Positions 1 through 7,193 of a stretch of 36,484 nucleotides of DNA are shown here, piece after piece (position 1 is the stretch's first letter; each line of letters begins with the position of its first letter). The notes below the pieces were generated by a model. That model was given only the letters and a program-made list of their open reading frames with translations. It was not told where the DNA came from and did not search any database. The position numbers and the translations under genes are program-made. The stretch comes from a virus: the IMG/VR virus record IMGVR_UViG_3300022707_000257, positions 1 through 36,484 of that record; one strand, 5' to 3'.

Positions 1-38
1 AAGCATTATTGCTACATCAAACATTACGGAGAGTTAAA

Positions 39-203
39 TTGAAAAAAGTAAACATAGCATTAACAAGTAAAGCAGCAGGCGACCTAAAGCAGATATCTAC
101 AATCAGAAAAGAGCGCGGGGATTTAATTAAGTCACAGGTCGCGATAACAGAACAGCTAATCACTAAGGAGCTAGAGCGGGAGGAAAGACGAAATGATAGA
201 TAA
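39..203 (+). CDS. Small ribbon-helix-helix-like protein
   Basis: Predicted 54-residue basic protein starting at TTG 39, chosen because GGAG at 28-31 is correctly spaced; the longer frame from position 9 has no such site. An N-terminal beta-like stretch (KKVNIALTSKAA) followed by two charged helices (ISTIRKERG, then AITEQLITKELERE) is the layout of small Arc/MetJ-type DNA-binding proteins found in phage early regions. Its last codons overlap the start of the next ORF. Function as a regulator is inferred; no DNA target can be named. Confidence 0.55.
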   Translation: MKKVNIALTSKAAGDLKQISTIRKERGDLIKSQVAITEQLITKELEREERRNDR

Positions 204-318
204 AAAATTAGGATTCAGGCGGAAGTATCACAAACTGCAGTGTCCGCAATGGGTTTTATCTATGGCTTATAGCGCAATGTTTTGGTTCTTTATTTTTGCC
301 GCTTATTCCATAGCATAA
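193..318 (+). CDS. Small single-pass membrane protein
   Basis: A 41-residue ORF whose ATG overlaps the end of the upstream gene. A basic N-terminal half (KKLGFRRKYHK) is followed by a hydrophobic aromatic-rich C-terminal segment (about residues 21-41) that would span the membrane with the N-terminus inside. Translational coupling to the upstream gene is likely. Function unknown. Confidence 0.45.
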   Translation: MIDKKLGFRRKYHKLQCPQWVLSMAYSAMFWFFIFAAYSIA

Positions 319-339
319 AAAATCCCGCGCCAACGGGAT
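317..339 (-). terminator. Minus-strand intrinsic terminator-like hairpin
   Basis: ATCCCG (322-327), six-base loop, CGGGAT (334-339), preceded on the plus strand by a run of six A (317-322). Read on the minus strand this is a GC stem followed by a T tract. On the plus strand there is no T tract after the stem. It therefore looks like a stop for leftward transcription although the genes around it run rightward. Confidence 0.6.
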
Positions 340-363
340 AAGTAACCATACAGGTATAGTTTA

Positions 364-1119
364 ATGAAAAATTACTTCAAGGTCAAAAACTGGGATGACT
401 TTCAGCATTATAAAGATCGAAACCCACCGTGGATAAAACTTCATAACCACTTGTTGGATGATTACGATTTTGAGTGCCTGGGTGATGCAGCCAAAGGCCA
501 TTTATTATGCATCTGGATGTTGGCAAGCCGGACTAAAAACCTAATGCCATTCGATGTGAATTGGATTTCAAAGAAAATCGGAAGCTCGTCAAAGGTAAAT
601 CTTAAATCCCTTATAGAATCAGGATTTTTGGTTATGGAGCATGACGCTAGCAAGTCGCTACAAGGTTCGGAGCAAAATGATACAGGCAGCGCTCCCTCAG
701 TAGAGGAGAGTAGAGGAGAGACAGAGGAGAGACAGAGTAAAGAAGATCTTCTGTCGGAAAATCCCGACTCTATAGAAATTATTAATTACTTGAATTTAAA
801 GCTTGGCACAAAATACAAGTCATCAACCAAGTCACATATTCAAAATATTAGCGCCAGACTAAACGATGGCCATTCAATTGATGATTTAAAATCAGTGATC
901 GATTCTAAGTTTAGTCAATGGGGTGGTGATCCGAAGATGGCCCAATATCTCAGGCCTCAAACTTTATTTGGCCCGGGTAAATTCCAGGGTTATTTAACGG
1001 CATCAAAAACAGTTGCCAGTGGTAAACACCGAAACATTAACGACATTGGAACGGACTTTTCGGCACCACCAGGATTTGCAACAACAAATTATGATTTGCA
1101 GGGGAATGAAATACCATGA
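364..1119 (+). CDS. Phage replication protein, O-like (TIGR02220 C-terminal domain)
   Basis: Likely replication initiator of 251 residues. The N-terminal 95 residues resemble the winged-helix part of phage/plasmid initiators (aromatic start, then a helical region with WISKKIGSS). A polar linker (about 96-134) is rich in Ser, Glu and Arg. Residues 135-212 match the conserved phage C-terminal domain TIGR02220: a II.YLN..LG motif, a central ID.KFSQW.GD and the signature YLRP.TLFG. Its stop overlaps the start of the DnaC-like loader by 4 bases, the usual initiator/loader pairing of lambdoid phages. The replication origin, if present, may lie inside this gene, but no iterons were recognised. Confidence 0.75.
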   Translation: MKNYFKVKNWDDFQHYKDRNPPWIKLHNHLLDDYDFECLGDAAKGHLLCIWMLASRTKNLMPFDVNWISKKIGSSSKVNLKSLIESGFLVMEHDASKSLQGSEQNDTGSAPSVEESRGETEERQSKEDLLSENPDSIEIINYLNLKLGTKYKSSTKSHIQNISARLNDGHSIDDLKSVIDSKFSQWGGDPKMAQYLRPQTLFGPGKFQGYLTASKTVASGKHRNINDIGTDFSAPPGFATTNYDLQGNEIP

Positions 1120-1847
1120 GTGAACAATCAACTTTAGACAAAATAAAGGCAATGTCTAAGCGAGGTAATCACCAATATTCACGCGAGGACATCGAGAGGT
1201 TGCGAACTGAGGGCGAACGGGAGACCTCGCAAGCATTCGTAGCGCACCACGAATCGCACCGTTCAAAATCGATTGTAGGGCGCTCTGGTATCTTGCGGAT
1301 TCATCAGGGTTGCACTGTTGATAATTACAAAATCGACTATCCAGACCTTGGCCAAACTAAGGCGGCGGGATTCGCCAGGAGCTTTATTCAAAGCTTCGAT
1401 GAAAATAAAGGGCGCAGCTTTTTCTTTTCTGGCACCGAGGGCACCGGTAAAAACCATCTATCAGCGGCCATATGCAACGAGCTGATGGCGAAAAACAAAA
1501 CTTGCTTAATCATCACTGTGTCAGAGCTAATGATGCGATTAAATAAGTGCTACGGCAATCACCCTGAAATGTCAGAGGACCAATTCTATAACGCTATGAT
1601 CAAGCTTGATTTGATGATCATTGACGAAATTGGACTTGGCCGAACCCGGGTAGACGCTGCCAACAATGAGCGGCTAGCTTTAAATCAGATTATTGATAAA
1701 CGGCTTGGCCACCTTAAACCGACCGGACTTTTAACAAATCTAGGTCAAGATGGCTGCAAAAAATATTTGGGCGTTCGAATAATGGGGCGAATGAGAGCAA
1801 ATAAGGGCAGTTGGATTGATTTCAACTGGCCGTCATTTAGAAAATAA
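1116..1847 (+). CDS. dnaC: DnaC-like helicase loader (AAA+ ATPase)
   Basis: A 243-residue AAA+ protein expected to load the host DnaB helicase at the phage origin. Walker A is GTEGTGKN at residues 106-113, Walker B LDLMIIDE at 164-171, a sensor-like LLTNL follows at about 205-209 and the arginine-finger segment RIMGRMRAN at about 221-229. The GKN in place of GKT is the normal form in E. coli DnaC, and the C-terminal WIDFNWPSFR also matches DnaC, whose length (245) is nearly the same. The N-terminal 100 residues, with a basic helix, would be the DnaB-binding part. It is cotranscribed with the O-like gene through a 4-base overlap. Confidence 0.9.
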   Translation: MSEQSTLDKIKAMSKRGNHQYSREDIERLRTEGERETSQAFVAHHESHRSKSIVGRSGILRIHQGCTVDNYKIDYPDLGQTKAAGFARSFIQSFDENKGRSFFFSGTEGTGKNHLSAAICNELMAKNKTCLIITVSELMMRLNKCYGNHPEMSEDQFYNAMIKLDLMIIDEIGLGRTRVDAANNERLALNQIIDKRLGHLKPTGLLTNLGQDGCKKYLGVRIMGRMRANKGSWIDFNWPSFRK

Positions 1848-1858
1848 GGGAAAATAAG

Positions 1859-2212
1859 ATGGAAACAACTAAACATCAAAATGAATTAATGTGGCACACA
1901 ATTGGACTAGGAACGGGCGAAAACAGAAATTGGTTCGGGACCAGCCTTGGTAATAAAGACTCTGAGGGATTCGAAGAACTAATAAAAATCGGGTTAGCAG
2001 AAAAAAGGAACCCGCCATCATGGTGTGGTGATGATGTAATTTACTCATTGACTGAGAAAGGCATCGAAGTGGCAAACGAAACATTTCCAAAGCCCAAGAA
2101 GTTGACCCGAAGCAAAGCTAGATATCAGAGATATCTTGAGTATGGTGATAGCTTTGATTCATTCAAGCATTTCTTGGGCTGGGACTGCGAAAAAGAAAGA
2201 GAATGGAATTAA
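1859..2212 (+). CDS. Hypothetical phage protein, possible winged helix
   Basis: 117 residues, starting 11 bases after the DnaC-like gene. It has a segment typical of winged-helix folds (EELIKIGLAEKR, then VIYSLTEKGIEVA), where a recognition helix is followed by a wing ending in LTEKG. The C-terminal half is rich in Lys, Arg and aromatic residues (ARYQRYLEYGDSF). Similar short proteins occur downstream of replication genes in phages. DNA binding is an inference. Confidence 0.5.
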   Translation: METTKHQNELMWHTIGLGTGENRNWFGTSLGNKDSEGFEELIKIGLAEKRNPPSWCGDDVIYSLTEKGIEVANETFPKPKKLTRSKARYQRYLEYGDSFDSFKHFLGWDCEKEREWN

Positions 2213-2238
2213 ACAACAATAAATAATTGGATAATGAA

Positions 2239-2421
2239 ATGCCTAACATATACCACCCTAAAGGCTCTATGTGCGCAGTATGTGTGAATAGAGATTCAGA
2301 TTGCGCAAAGTTAGATTTTAAATCCATGCCGGCAATGTCGCAATACAGCCCGGCGAATAGTGAAAACGTTTACAAAATCGTCAAATGCACGATGTTTAAC
2401 AATTTGGGTGAAATGAAATGA
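2239..2421 (+). CDS. Small Cys-containing phage protein
   Basis: 60 residues from ATG 2239, preferred over TTG 2227 because the GGA at 2229-2231 then sits as a Shine-Dalgarno site seven bases upstream. Opening MPNIYHPKGSMCAVC is a pattern seen in small phage proteins with a C-x2-C pair and further Cys residues (four in all), which suggests metal binding. The stop overlaps the next start (ATGA). Role unknown. Confidence 0.6.
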   Translation: MPNIYHPKGSMCAVCVNRDSDCAKLDFKSMPAMSQYSPANSENVYKIVKCTMFNNLGEMK

Positions 2422-2837
2422 TATTTGCAATTGATTTTGACGGGACGTGCGTAACACACGAATTCCCAAATGTTGGCCGGGATATTGGCGCAGCAAAAGT
2501 GCTGAAGAAGCTCAACGCAAAAGGCCATAAATTAATTTTATGGACCATGAGGTCTAATGTTGATAATCCAACGAGCGACGACCCATCGATAATAAATAAA
2601 GCAGGTAATTATTTAGATGATGCCGTTGAATGGTTCGCGAAGAACGACATTAAATTATGGGGAACAAATGAGAATCCAGAACAAAAAAGTTGGACTCACT
2701 CCCCGAAAGCTTACGCTCAAATATATGTCGACGACGCCGCGCTTGGTGCGCCATTAAAAAATGGCAAGGAAGGTGAGAGGCCATATATCGATTGGGAGTC
2801 GGTAGAACGAATTCTCACTGGCGTCGGGCTTATTTGA
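2418..2837 (+). CDS. HAD-superfamily hydrolase (phosphatase-like)
   Basis: 139 residues. Motif I IDFDGT at residues 5-10 gives the nucleophile Asp6 and acid/base Asp8. LILWTMR at 39-45 fits motif II with a shifted polar residue. VDDAALG at 104-110 fits the terminal acidic motif. The minimal HAD core without a large cap resembles small phage/BT0820-type phosphatases. The substrate is unknown; a nucleotide or sugar phosphate is plausible. It is coupled to the upstream gene by a 4-base overlap. Confidence 0.8.
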   Translation: MIFAIDFDGTCVTHEFPNVGRDIGAAKVLKKLNAKGHKLILWTMRSNVDNPTSDDPSIINKAGNYLDDAVEWFAKNDIKLWGTNENPEQKSWTHSPKAYAQIYVDDAALGAPLKNGKEGERPYIDWESVERILTGVGLI

Positions 2838-2861
2838 TGTTTAGTTATTTACGAGGTAAAC

Positions 2862-3116
2862 ATGAAAAATAATCTGAAGAAGTTTAGGGAAGCCGCTAGT
2901 TTGACATTACAAGATCTGAGCGACATTTGCGGTGTTACTAAAGTGCATTTACACAATTTAGAGAAAGAAACCGGATCGTGCCCGAAATTATCAACTGCCT
3001 ACGGTATCGTTAACGTGCTCGGAAAAACCGTTTATGAGGTTTGGCCGGATACAACGGAAATAATTGAAGAGACAATTATAGTGCGCCGGATTAAAACCGC
3101 TAACAACAGTAAATAA
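2862..3116 (+). CDS. XRE-family helix-turn-helix regulator
   Basis: 84 residues. Residues 1-60 form a Cro/CI-type five-helix domain: LTLQDLSDICGVTKVHLHNLE is the helix-turn-helix, with a Gly in the turn. The C-terminal 25 residues are beta-like and basic. It begins after an AGGTAA-type ribosome site. It sits inside the early operon rather than opposite a repressor, so it is more likely an auxiliary regulator than the lysis-lysogeny switch. Confidence 0.75.
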   Translation: MKNNLKKFREAASLTLQDLSDICGVTKVHLHNLEKETGSCPKLSTAYGIVNVLGKTVYEVWPDTTEIIEETIIVRRIKTANNSK

Positions 3117-3128
3117 TTGGAGAGAATA

Positions 3129-3548
3129 ATGGATATTGAGAATATCAAAGAAGGAATCGATAAGATCAAAGAAGGCATGAGCATTCTTTCAAAAGGACCA
3201 ATGGATTATTACCTTAAAGGGTTAATGGAGTGCCGGGAAGAACTATTTAAAAGATGCTGCCCTTTTCAGATAGGTGACGAGGTTGAATTGATTGTTGATT
3301 TGAAAATCGAAAAAAGTAGCGACTGGTATAGTTGTCGACATTTTTTAATCGTAGGCGTTAAAGCGATGGTTAGAGAAGTTGATTTTTATAGAGGTGGATT
3401 CAAGTTTGAATTAGAGTTTTACAATGAATCATTTATAGATTTTCATGGCGATGAACACCCCATTATAAATAGACACATATTCGTTTTTGACGAAAATAAA
3501 TTGCGATTAGTTCGTGGCGATATAGAGCCAGCCATAGTTAAAAATTAA
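3129..3548 (+). CDS. Hypothetical early protein
   Basis: 139 residues from ATG 3129, which has GGAGAG at 3119-3124; the longer frame from TTG 3117 would start on top of that site. The first 25 residues form a heptad-like amphipathic helix in which the unit NIKEGIDKIKEGM repeats the motif IKEG. The middle (about 50-130) is beta-rich with many aromatic and acidic residues, like small SH3/barrel folds. No family recognised. Confidence 0.55.
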   Translation: MDIENIKEGIDKIKEGMSILSKGPMDYYLKGLMECREELFKRCCPFQIGDEVELIVDLKIEKSSDWYSCRHFLIVGVKAMVREVDFYRGGFKFELEFYNESFIDFHGDEHPIINRHIFVFDENKLRLVRGDIEPAIVKN

Positions 3549-3609
3549 CAGCCTAAACCAAGGTTTAATGATTACAATAATATGTAAAAGCGATAAAAAC
3601 ATATTAAAC

Positions 3610-3633
3610 CGTTAAAAGTATAAAAACTTAACG
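3610..3633. repeat. Imperfect inverted repeat upstream of the methyltransferase
   Basis: CGTTAAAAGT (3610-3619) and ACTTAACG (3626-3633) form an inverted repeat with a 2-base bulge and a six-base AT spacer. It lies in the AT-rich 106-base gap at 3549-3654 between two genes, 20-40 bases before the methyltransferase start at 3655. It could be an operator or part of a promoter region. No convincing -35/-10 pair was found in the gap. Confidence 0.35.
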
Positions 3634-3654
3634 ATTCAACAATAGGAGAGAGTA

Positions 3655-4389
3655 ATGATCAGTCTAATGCAAGGTGATTGTCTCGATCGAATGAAAGAAA
3701 TAACAGATAGTTCAGTTGATATGATTTTAACGGATCCGCCGTATGGTACAACAGCATGTAAGTGGGATTCAATTATTCCACTTGAGCCAATGTGGGAGCA
3801 ACTGAAGCGGGTTATTAGACCTAACGGCGCTATTGTGATGACAGCAAGCCAACCCTTCACAAGTGTTTTAGTGGGTAGTAATTTAAAGTGTTTTAAGCAT
3901 GAATGGATCTGGGAGAAGAATAGAGGCAGTAATTTTGGCGCTGCAAAATACCAACCTTTAAAGGAACATGAATCAGTTTTGGTATTTAGTAAATCTGGAG
4001 GTACGGTTAATTATTATCCCATAAAAGAACCGAGAAAAGGATCTGGCGCTGAACGCGTTAAATACGCATTTAATGGTAGTAATACGGGAAAACGCGATGC
4101 GTATAATGGTTTTGTTGATAACAGAAAAAACCACAGAGAGCAAGATTTGCGTTACCCAAGCACAATACAAAAACACAATACTCAGGTTGGTTTGCATCCA
4201 ACGCAGAAGCCTGTCTCTTTAATGGAATACTTAATAAAAACATACACCAACGAAGGCGACTCGGTCTTGGATTTCACAATGGGCAGCGGCACTACAGGAG
4301 TGGCCGCTAAAAATTTAAATCGTGATTTTATTGGTATTGAATTGGATGAGAGTTATTTCAATATTGCCAAAGAAAGAATCGAATCATAA
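3655..4389 (+). CDS. Site-specific DNA methyltransferase (N4/N6, beta class order)
   Basis: 244 residues. The catalytic motif DPPY is at residues 27-30, preceded by the usual SVDMILT. The SAM-binding motif FTMGSGTTG is at 207-215, after the conserved HPTQKPVSLMEYLI (181-194). Order catalytic motif, target-recognition region, SAM motif is that of beta-class amino-methyltransferases. A central variable region (about 95-175) would set specificity. It has a good ribosome site, AGGAGAGAGTA. There is no cognate restriction gene beside it, so it is probably an orphan enzyme that protects phage DNA or regulates transcription. Whether it makes N6-methyladenine or N4-methylcytosine cannot be read directly, though DPPY is compatible with both. 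Confidence 0.9.
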   Translation: MISLMQGDCLDRMKEITDSSVDMILTDPPYGTTACKWDSIIPLEPMWEQLKRVIRPNGAIVMTASQPFTSVLVGSNLKCFKHEWIWEKNRGSNFGAAKYQPLKEHESVLVFSKSGGTVNYYPIKEPRKGSGAERVKYAFNGSNTGKRDAYNGFVDNRKNHREQDLRYPSTIQKHNTQVGLHPTQKPVSLMEYLIKTYTNEGDSVLDFTMGSGTTGVAAKNLNRDFIGIELDESYFNIAKERIES

Positions 4390-4391
4390 GC

Positions 4392-4460
4392 ATTAAAACT
4401 GACACCAAAATCAACGAACTCATCAAATACACAAAATGGTATGGAGACAATAGAAAATGA
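4392..4460 (+). pseudogene. Possible remnant or ATT-start mini-ORF related to the 4672 gene
   Basis: An open stretch from ATT 4392 to TGA 4460 would encode 22 residues (KTDTKINELIKYTKWYG and so on). It resembles the N-terminus of the ORF at 4672, which has KSEIDELIRYVRFHE at the same place. No ribosome site is visible. It overlaps the next gene's start by 4 bases. It may be a decayed partial duplicate or a small gene with a non-ATG start. Confidence 0.25.
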
Positions 4461-4681
4461 ATAAAGTGATTATTAGAACGAGAGGCCAGGAATTAACGCC
4501 AGCAATGAGAAATTTTGGCAATTATTGCGCTGAAAGTTTTATTAGAGATGAATGCAGTGAAGGGTGGGAAGGTGTTCCTTATTGTAATGATGCTCTCGGC
4601 CTTTCTGGATGGGCTAAGCTAAGCAGTTCTGGAACATTAAGCGTTTTAGTTGTTAAGTCGGCTGTTAATCCATGCAATTAA
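4457..4681 (+). CDS. Hypothetical phage protein
   Basis: 74 residues, start preceded by GGAGACAATAG. It has four Cys and ends with a Ser/Val-rich stretch. The aromatic, acidic centre (SEGWEGVPYCNDALG) has no family I recognise. It overlaps the next ORF by 10 bases. Confidence 0.45.
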   Translation: MNKVIIRTRGQELTPAMRNFGNYCAESFIRDECSEGWEGVPYCNDALGLSGWAKLSSSGTLSVLVVKSAVNPCN

Positions 4682-4842
4682 AGCCAAAATCCGAAATAGA
4701 CGAACTTATCCGGTATGTTCGATTTCATGAGGGCACCAAGGCAATGCCGACAGATAACCATGCTAGAAATTGGCTTAACCAGGCTATACCAAACTGGCTT
4801 GAGGCTCACGACACTAAAATAACTTATTCCGATAGGATATGA
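4672..4842 (+). CDS. Small hypothetical phage protein
   Basis: 56 residues. The pattern KSEIDELIRYVRFHEG followed by NHARNWLNQAIPNWLEAHD resembles short phage proteins in which an N-terminal helix is followed by an H-A-R-x-W-L motif. The start overlaps the upstream gene's end. Function unknown. Confidence 0.5.
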   Translation: MQLKPKSEIDELIRYVRFHEGTKAMPTDNHARNWLNQAIPNWLEAHDTKITYSDRI

Positions 4843-4852
4843 GAGGATTAAA

Positions 4853-5020
4853 ATGGGTGATAGCACGACTATAAAATGGGGGAATAATGGCAGATGGGGA
4901 ACCACAAGCACGGAACCTCCTAAGCTTGGGATTTATACAAGAGTTATTGTTTCAACACAGAAATCAAGAGAACAAGAAAGGGTTTTAGCGCTAAATTTAG
5001 AACTTAAAAAAACCCCTTAG
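4853..5020 (+). CDS. Small hypothetical protein
   Basis: 55 residues, starting ten bases after the previous stop with GAGAGGA as ribosome site. It is Thr/Ser/Lys-rich with an amphipathic C-terminal helix (REQERVLALNLELK). Its last codons form the left arm of the hairpin at 5013-5034. Function unknown. Confidence 0.45.
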   Translation: MGDSTTIKWGNNGRWGTTSTEPPKLGIYTRVIVSTQKSREQERVLALNLELKKTP

Positions 5021-5034
5021 ATTTAACTAAGGGG
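5004..5034 (-). terminator. Minus-strand intrinsic terminator-like hairpin
   Basis: CCCCTTAG (5013-5020), six-base loop, CTAAGGGG (5027-5034) form a perfect 8-bp stem, with seven A at 5004-5010 on the plus strand. On the minus strand this is a stem followed by a T tract, a textbook intrinsic terminator. On the plus strand no T tract follows. It overlaps the stop codon of the gene ending at 5020. Confidence 0.65.
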
Positions 5035-5120
5035 CAAAATGAACAACATCAACATCGACCTACAGAGAGAGTCGAAACGCCATAGTGACACATAAAACTA
5101 ATAAATTAAAGGGGAAGGTT

Positions 5121-5318
5121 ATGAGTGTTAAAATGAGTGATGTGTTTGATTTGCCGATGCAGCAGGGTGATCACCAGAGATTTTTACTCGATAGTAATGA
5201 CGTTTATATTTGCGAGACAGAATATAATAATCAATCTGAAGCTGCCAAGATAGCAATCAACACATATGTAATTTGCATGGTGGCATTTCAATTTTCCAAC
5301 AAGAAAATATTGAATTAA
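5121..5318 (+). pseudogene. N-terminal half of a split phage protein
   Basis: 65 residues from ATG 5121, which has GGGGAAGG immediately upstream; the GTG at 5085 lacks this. The N-terminus (MSVKMSDVFDLPM) and the segment SEAAKIAINTY are typical of phage proteins that continue into a long helical part. Here the reading frame drifts after residue 48 into a hydrophobic tail (VICMVAFQF) and stops. The expected continuation is found in another frame at 5273, so this is probably one gene split by a frameshift. Confidence 0.5.
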
Positions 5319-5659
5319 TAAAGAAAGTTAAACACTGGAAATCAAATCACGGTAACTTGGTAATAAAACTGCGCGTTTTTACTTCGAGGCCCGATCTGAC
5401 AATCAACAAGCAGCAAGAAGAAATTAAGGCGTTGAATGCGCATATCGAGTCAGTAAGATCCGCCTTCGAAAATTACGAAGACCATGTTGTTTTTGAAATT
5501 CTAAACAAAACCCCGAAACAATGCCTTGCTGATGTTAGGGCTGATGCTGTTGATGAGTTTATTAAGTTAGTGACCAGTAAGCATGGCAACGCTTTGACTC
5601 AGCCAAGACTTAGAGCTTGCGCCAAACAACTAAGGGGTAACGCCAATGCTAGCCAGTGA
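5273..5659 (+). CDS. C-terminal half of a split helical phage protein
   Basis: The frame is open to 5659 with a weak TTG at 5273 and no ribosome site. It begins in the middle of an apparent coiled coil (QQENIELIKKVKHWKSNHGN). The C-terminal part contains the family-typical NKTPKQCLADVRADAVDEFI and ends CAKQLRGNANASQ. It lies two positions off the frame of the ORF at 5121 and overlaps it by 46 bases. The two together would make a protein of about 175 residues. It may still be translated by coupling or by frameshifting, but I see no slippery heptamer. Confidence 0.6.
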   Translation: MHGGISIFQQENIELIKKVKHWKSNHGNLVIKLRVFTSRPDLTINKQQEEIKALNAHIESVRSAFENYEDHVVFEILNKTPKQCLADVRADAVDEFIKLVTSKHGNALTQPRLRACAKQLRGNANASQ

Positions 5660-5810
5660 AATAATTAAACAGTCATGCTGCGGCCAGCTTCTTGATGTTC
5701 GAGTTTGTGAGCTGGTTAAAATGGTTGAAAGCTTGGAAGGTAAAGCCGCATTCTTAGAGCATCAATTAAATAATGCGATCGCCGAATTGCAAAGGCGTGG
5801 TAAAAGATGA
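5646..5810 (+). CDS. Small helical protein
   Basis: 54 residues; the ATG at 5646 overlaps the end of the preceding gene and the stop overlaps the next start (ATGA at 5807). It contains a CC pair and a leucine-rich helix (CELVKMVESLEGKAAFLEH) that could form a coiled coil. Translational coupling on both sides supports it as a real gene. Function unknown. Confidence 0.5.
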   Translation: MLASEIIKQSCCGQLLDVRVCELVKMVESLEGKAAFLEHQLNNAIAELQRRGKR

Positions 5811-6025
5811 CTAATTCATTTTTAGAAAACTTAAAGCGATGTAGTGAAATAGTAAAAACTTGGCCGGAGTGGAAGCGTAACCTGTTAATTACTTCCAACT
5901 CAGTTAAGAAAATGAACTCTAAGCCTCATTTTAAGTATAACTGGAATTTGCAAAAATGGGAGTTAGTAGTTCAAATTGTCGATTGCAATTCCGATTGGCC
6001 TTATTGTGGAATATCGCTAAAATGA
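5807..6025 (+). CDS. Hypothetical phage protein
   Basis: 72 basic residues, rich in Trp (five), Asn and Lys. The start overlaps the upstream stop and its own stop overlaps the DUF1367 start at 6022, so it sits in a tightly coupled string. No recognised domain. Confidence 0.5.
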   Translation: MTNSFLENLKRCSEIVKTWPEWKRNLLITSNSVKKMNSKPHFKYNWNLQKWELVVQIVDCNSDWPYCGISLK

Positions 6026-6462
6026 AAGTTAATTTCATTAAATGCGCGGGTGGGACGATGGTTCCTGCCGATGACATGCAGGTTGAAAAGCTAACTAAAC
6101 TTGGTAATGGCGAAGAATACGAAGTTGATATCAAGCTGAAACAAAACGGGAAACTCCACCGTAAAATCATGCTGTTCTTTTCGTTCTGCACTCAACATTA
6201 TTATGGCGATAGCGAGGCGCATAAAGACAAGTATCAATATGATTACGTCAGGAAGAAGCTAACGATCATTGCCGGATATCATCGGCAAGTCTTTAATCGT
6301 GATGGAGGTTTTGAGGTTGTCGCTCAATCTTTAAGCTATGAAAAAATGTCACCGGATGAGCGATCGGAATTTTACAAGCGGATAGTCACTGCGGCACTGG
6401 CCAGGGTTTTTGACCGGACAGCCGACGAGAACATACTAAACCAATTGTATAACTTTTTTTAA
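6022..6462 (+). CDS. DUF1367 family phage protein
   Basis: 146 residues from ATG 6022; the longer frame from 5956 is not supported because 6022 overlaps the previous stop in the ATGA manner. It shows the DUF1367 layout: GGTMVPADD near the start, the KLHRKIMLFFSFC segment (compare K.HRKFFALLNF), then a C-terminal helical region with MSPDERSEFYKRIVTAAL. DUF1367 proteins are common in lambdoid early (nin-like) regions; their role in recombination or replication is not established. Confidence 0.75.
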   Translation: MKVNFIKCAGGTMVPADDMQVEKLTKLGNGEEYEVDIKLKQNGKLHRKIMLFFSFCTQHYYGDSEAHKDKYQYDYVRKKLTIIAGYHRQVFNRDGGFEVVAQSLSYEKMSPDERSEFYKRIVTAALARVFDRTADENILNQLYNFF

Positions 6463-6472
6463 GGAGCGAATA

Positions 6473-6838
6473 ATGACCGAACTAACTAAACTTGATATTT
6501 GCAAGAAGATTGCGGCGATTGAGGGTGTTGATATTATCTTGCCGGGCGAAAGGTGCGGTAATGGTTACGATAATGAGGTTATTTATCAAGCAACGGAACG
6601 AAGCGAGGCTGGGGTTTGGGTTAGGAATAAAGAATACAATCCACTAACCAACAAGGCTTTGCTATTTGATTTAATGGTTAAGTATGATATTTACATTGAC
6701 CATCATGTTGGTTATTGCTTTGTTACAGGTAATGGTGAGGATGGGGAATTTACCCGTTGTGAGATTAAATTTGAAAATAAACAAGAAATACCCCACGCCG
6801 TTCTATTGGCGATTATTGAGGTACATGACAATGGCTAA
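6473..6838 (+). CDS. Hypothetical phage protein (DUF2591-like features)
   Basis: 121 residues after AAGGAG. The central YNPLTNKALLFDLMVKYDI resembles small phage proteins such as the NinX/DUF2591 type, which carry a Y.P..D...A..L...Y motif; the match is loose. The C-terminus HAVLLAIIEVHDN fits the same group. The stop overlaps the next gene's start at 6831. Function unknown. Confidence 0.5.
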   Translation: MTELTKLDICKKIAAIEGVDIILPGERCGNGYDNEVIYQATERSEAGVWVRNKEYNPLTNKALLFDLMVKYDIYIDHHVGYCFVTGNGEDGEFTRCEIKFENKQEIPHAVLLAIIEVHDNG

Positions 6839-7193
6839 CGCATTGGAAACGAGATGGCATGGAATTATAGCTGATTGGTATCAAAGCATCGGCTACAGTA
6901 ATGAGACCTTAAATGACTGCTACAGGAATCAACACCATCATGTAATTGGCAGAAAGGGCAAACACAACAAGGTGCATATCGGGGGCTTTTTCGTTTTGCC
7001 ATTACCCGCAGAATTTCACGATCCTCACAGTAATAGCGTGTATAACGTGACGCATCGCCGCCACAATTTCACCGCACATTTCGGCCTTCAATCTGAGCTG
7101 TTCAAGGAGATGATCGATTCAATGGTAAGTTTTGGCTATGACTTGCCATTCGGGCAGGATGTAATCGATGCAATAATGGATACCGGGAAATGA
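6831..7193 (+). CDS. Histidine-rich HNH/Ref-like phage protein
   Basis: 120 residues from ATG 6831; the longer frame from 6684 is a shadow of the previous gene. HHHVIGRKGKH at 35-45, LPLPAEFHDPH at 56-66 and FTAHFGLQSELF at 80-91 follow the spacing of Ref/DUF968-like phage nucleases, which have HH..., LPLC..HH and a FG.Q motif. The Cys expected for zinc is replaced by Pro here, so catalytic activity is uncertain. The next gene, a PD-(D/E)XK protein, overlaps by 4 bases, which suggests a recombination module. Confidence 0.5.
   Translation: MANALETRWHGIIADWYQSIGYSNETLNDCYRNQHHHVIGRKGKHNKVHIGGFFVLPLPAEFHDPHSNSVYNVTHRRHNFTAHFGLQSELFKEMIDSMVSFGYDLPFGQDVIDAIMDTGK

Noticed and set aside
1431-1458. 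Walker A of the loader has GKN instead of GKT, which looked like a lost Thr
   Set aside because: E. coli DnaC itself has GTGKNH, so this is the family norm and not a defect.
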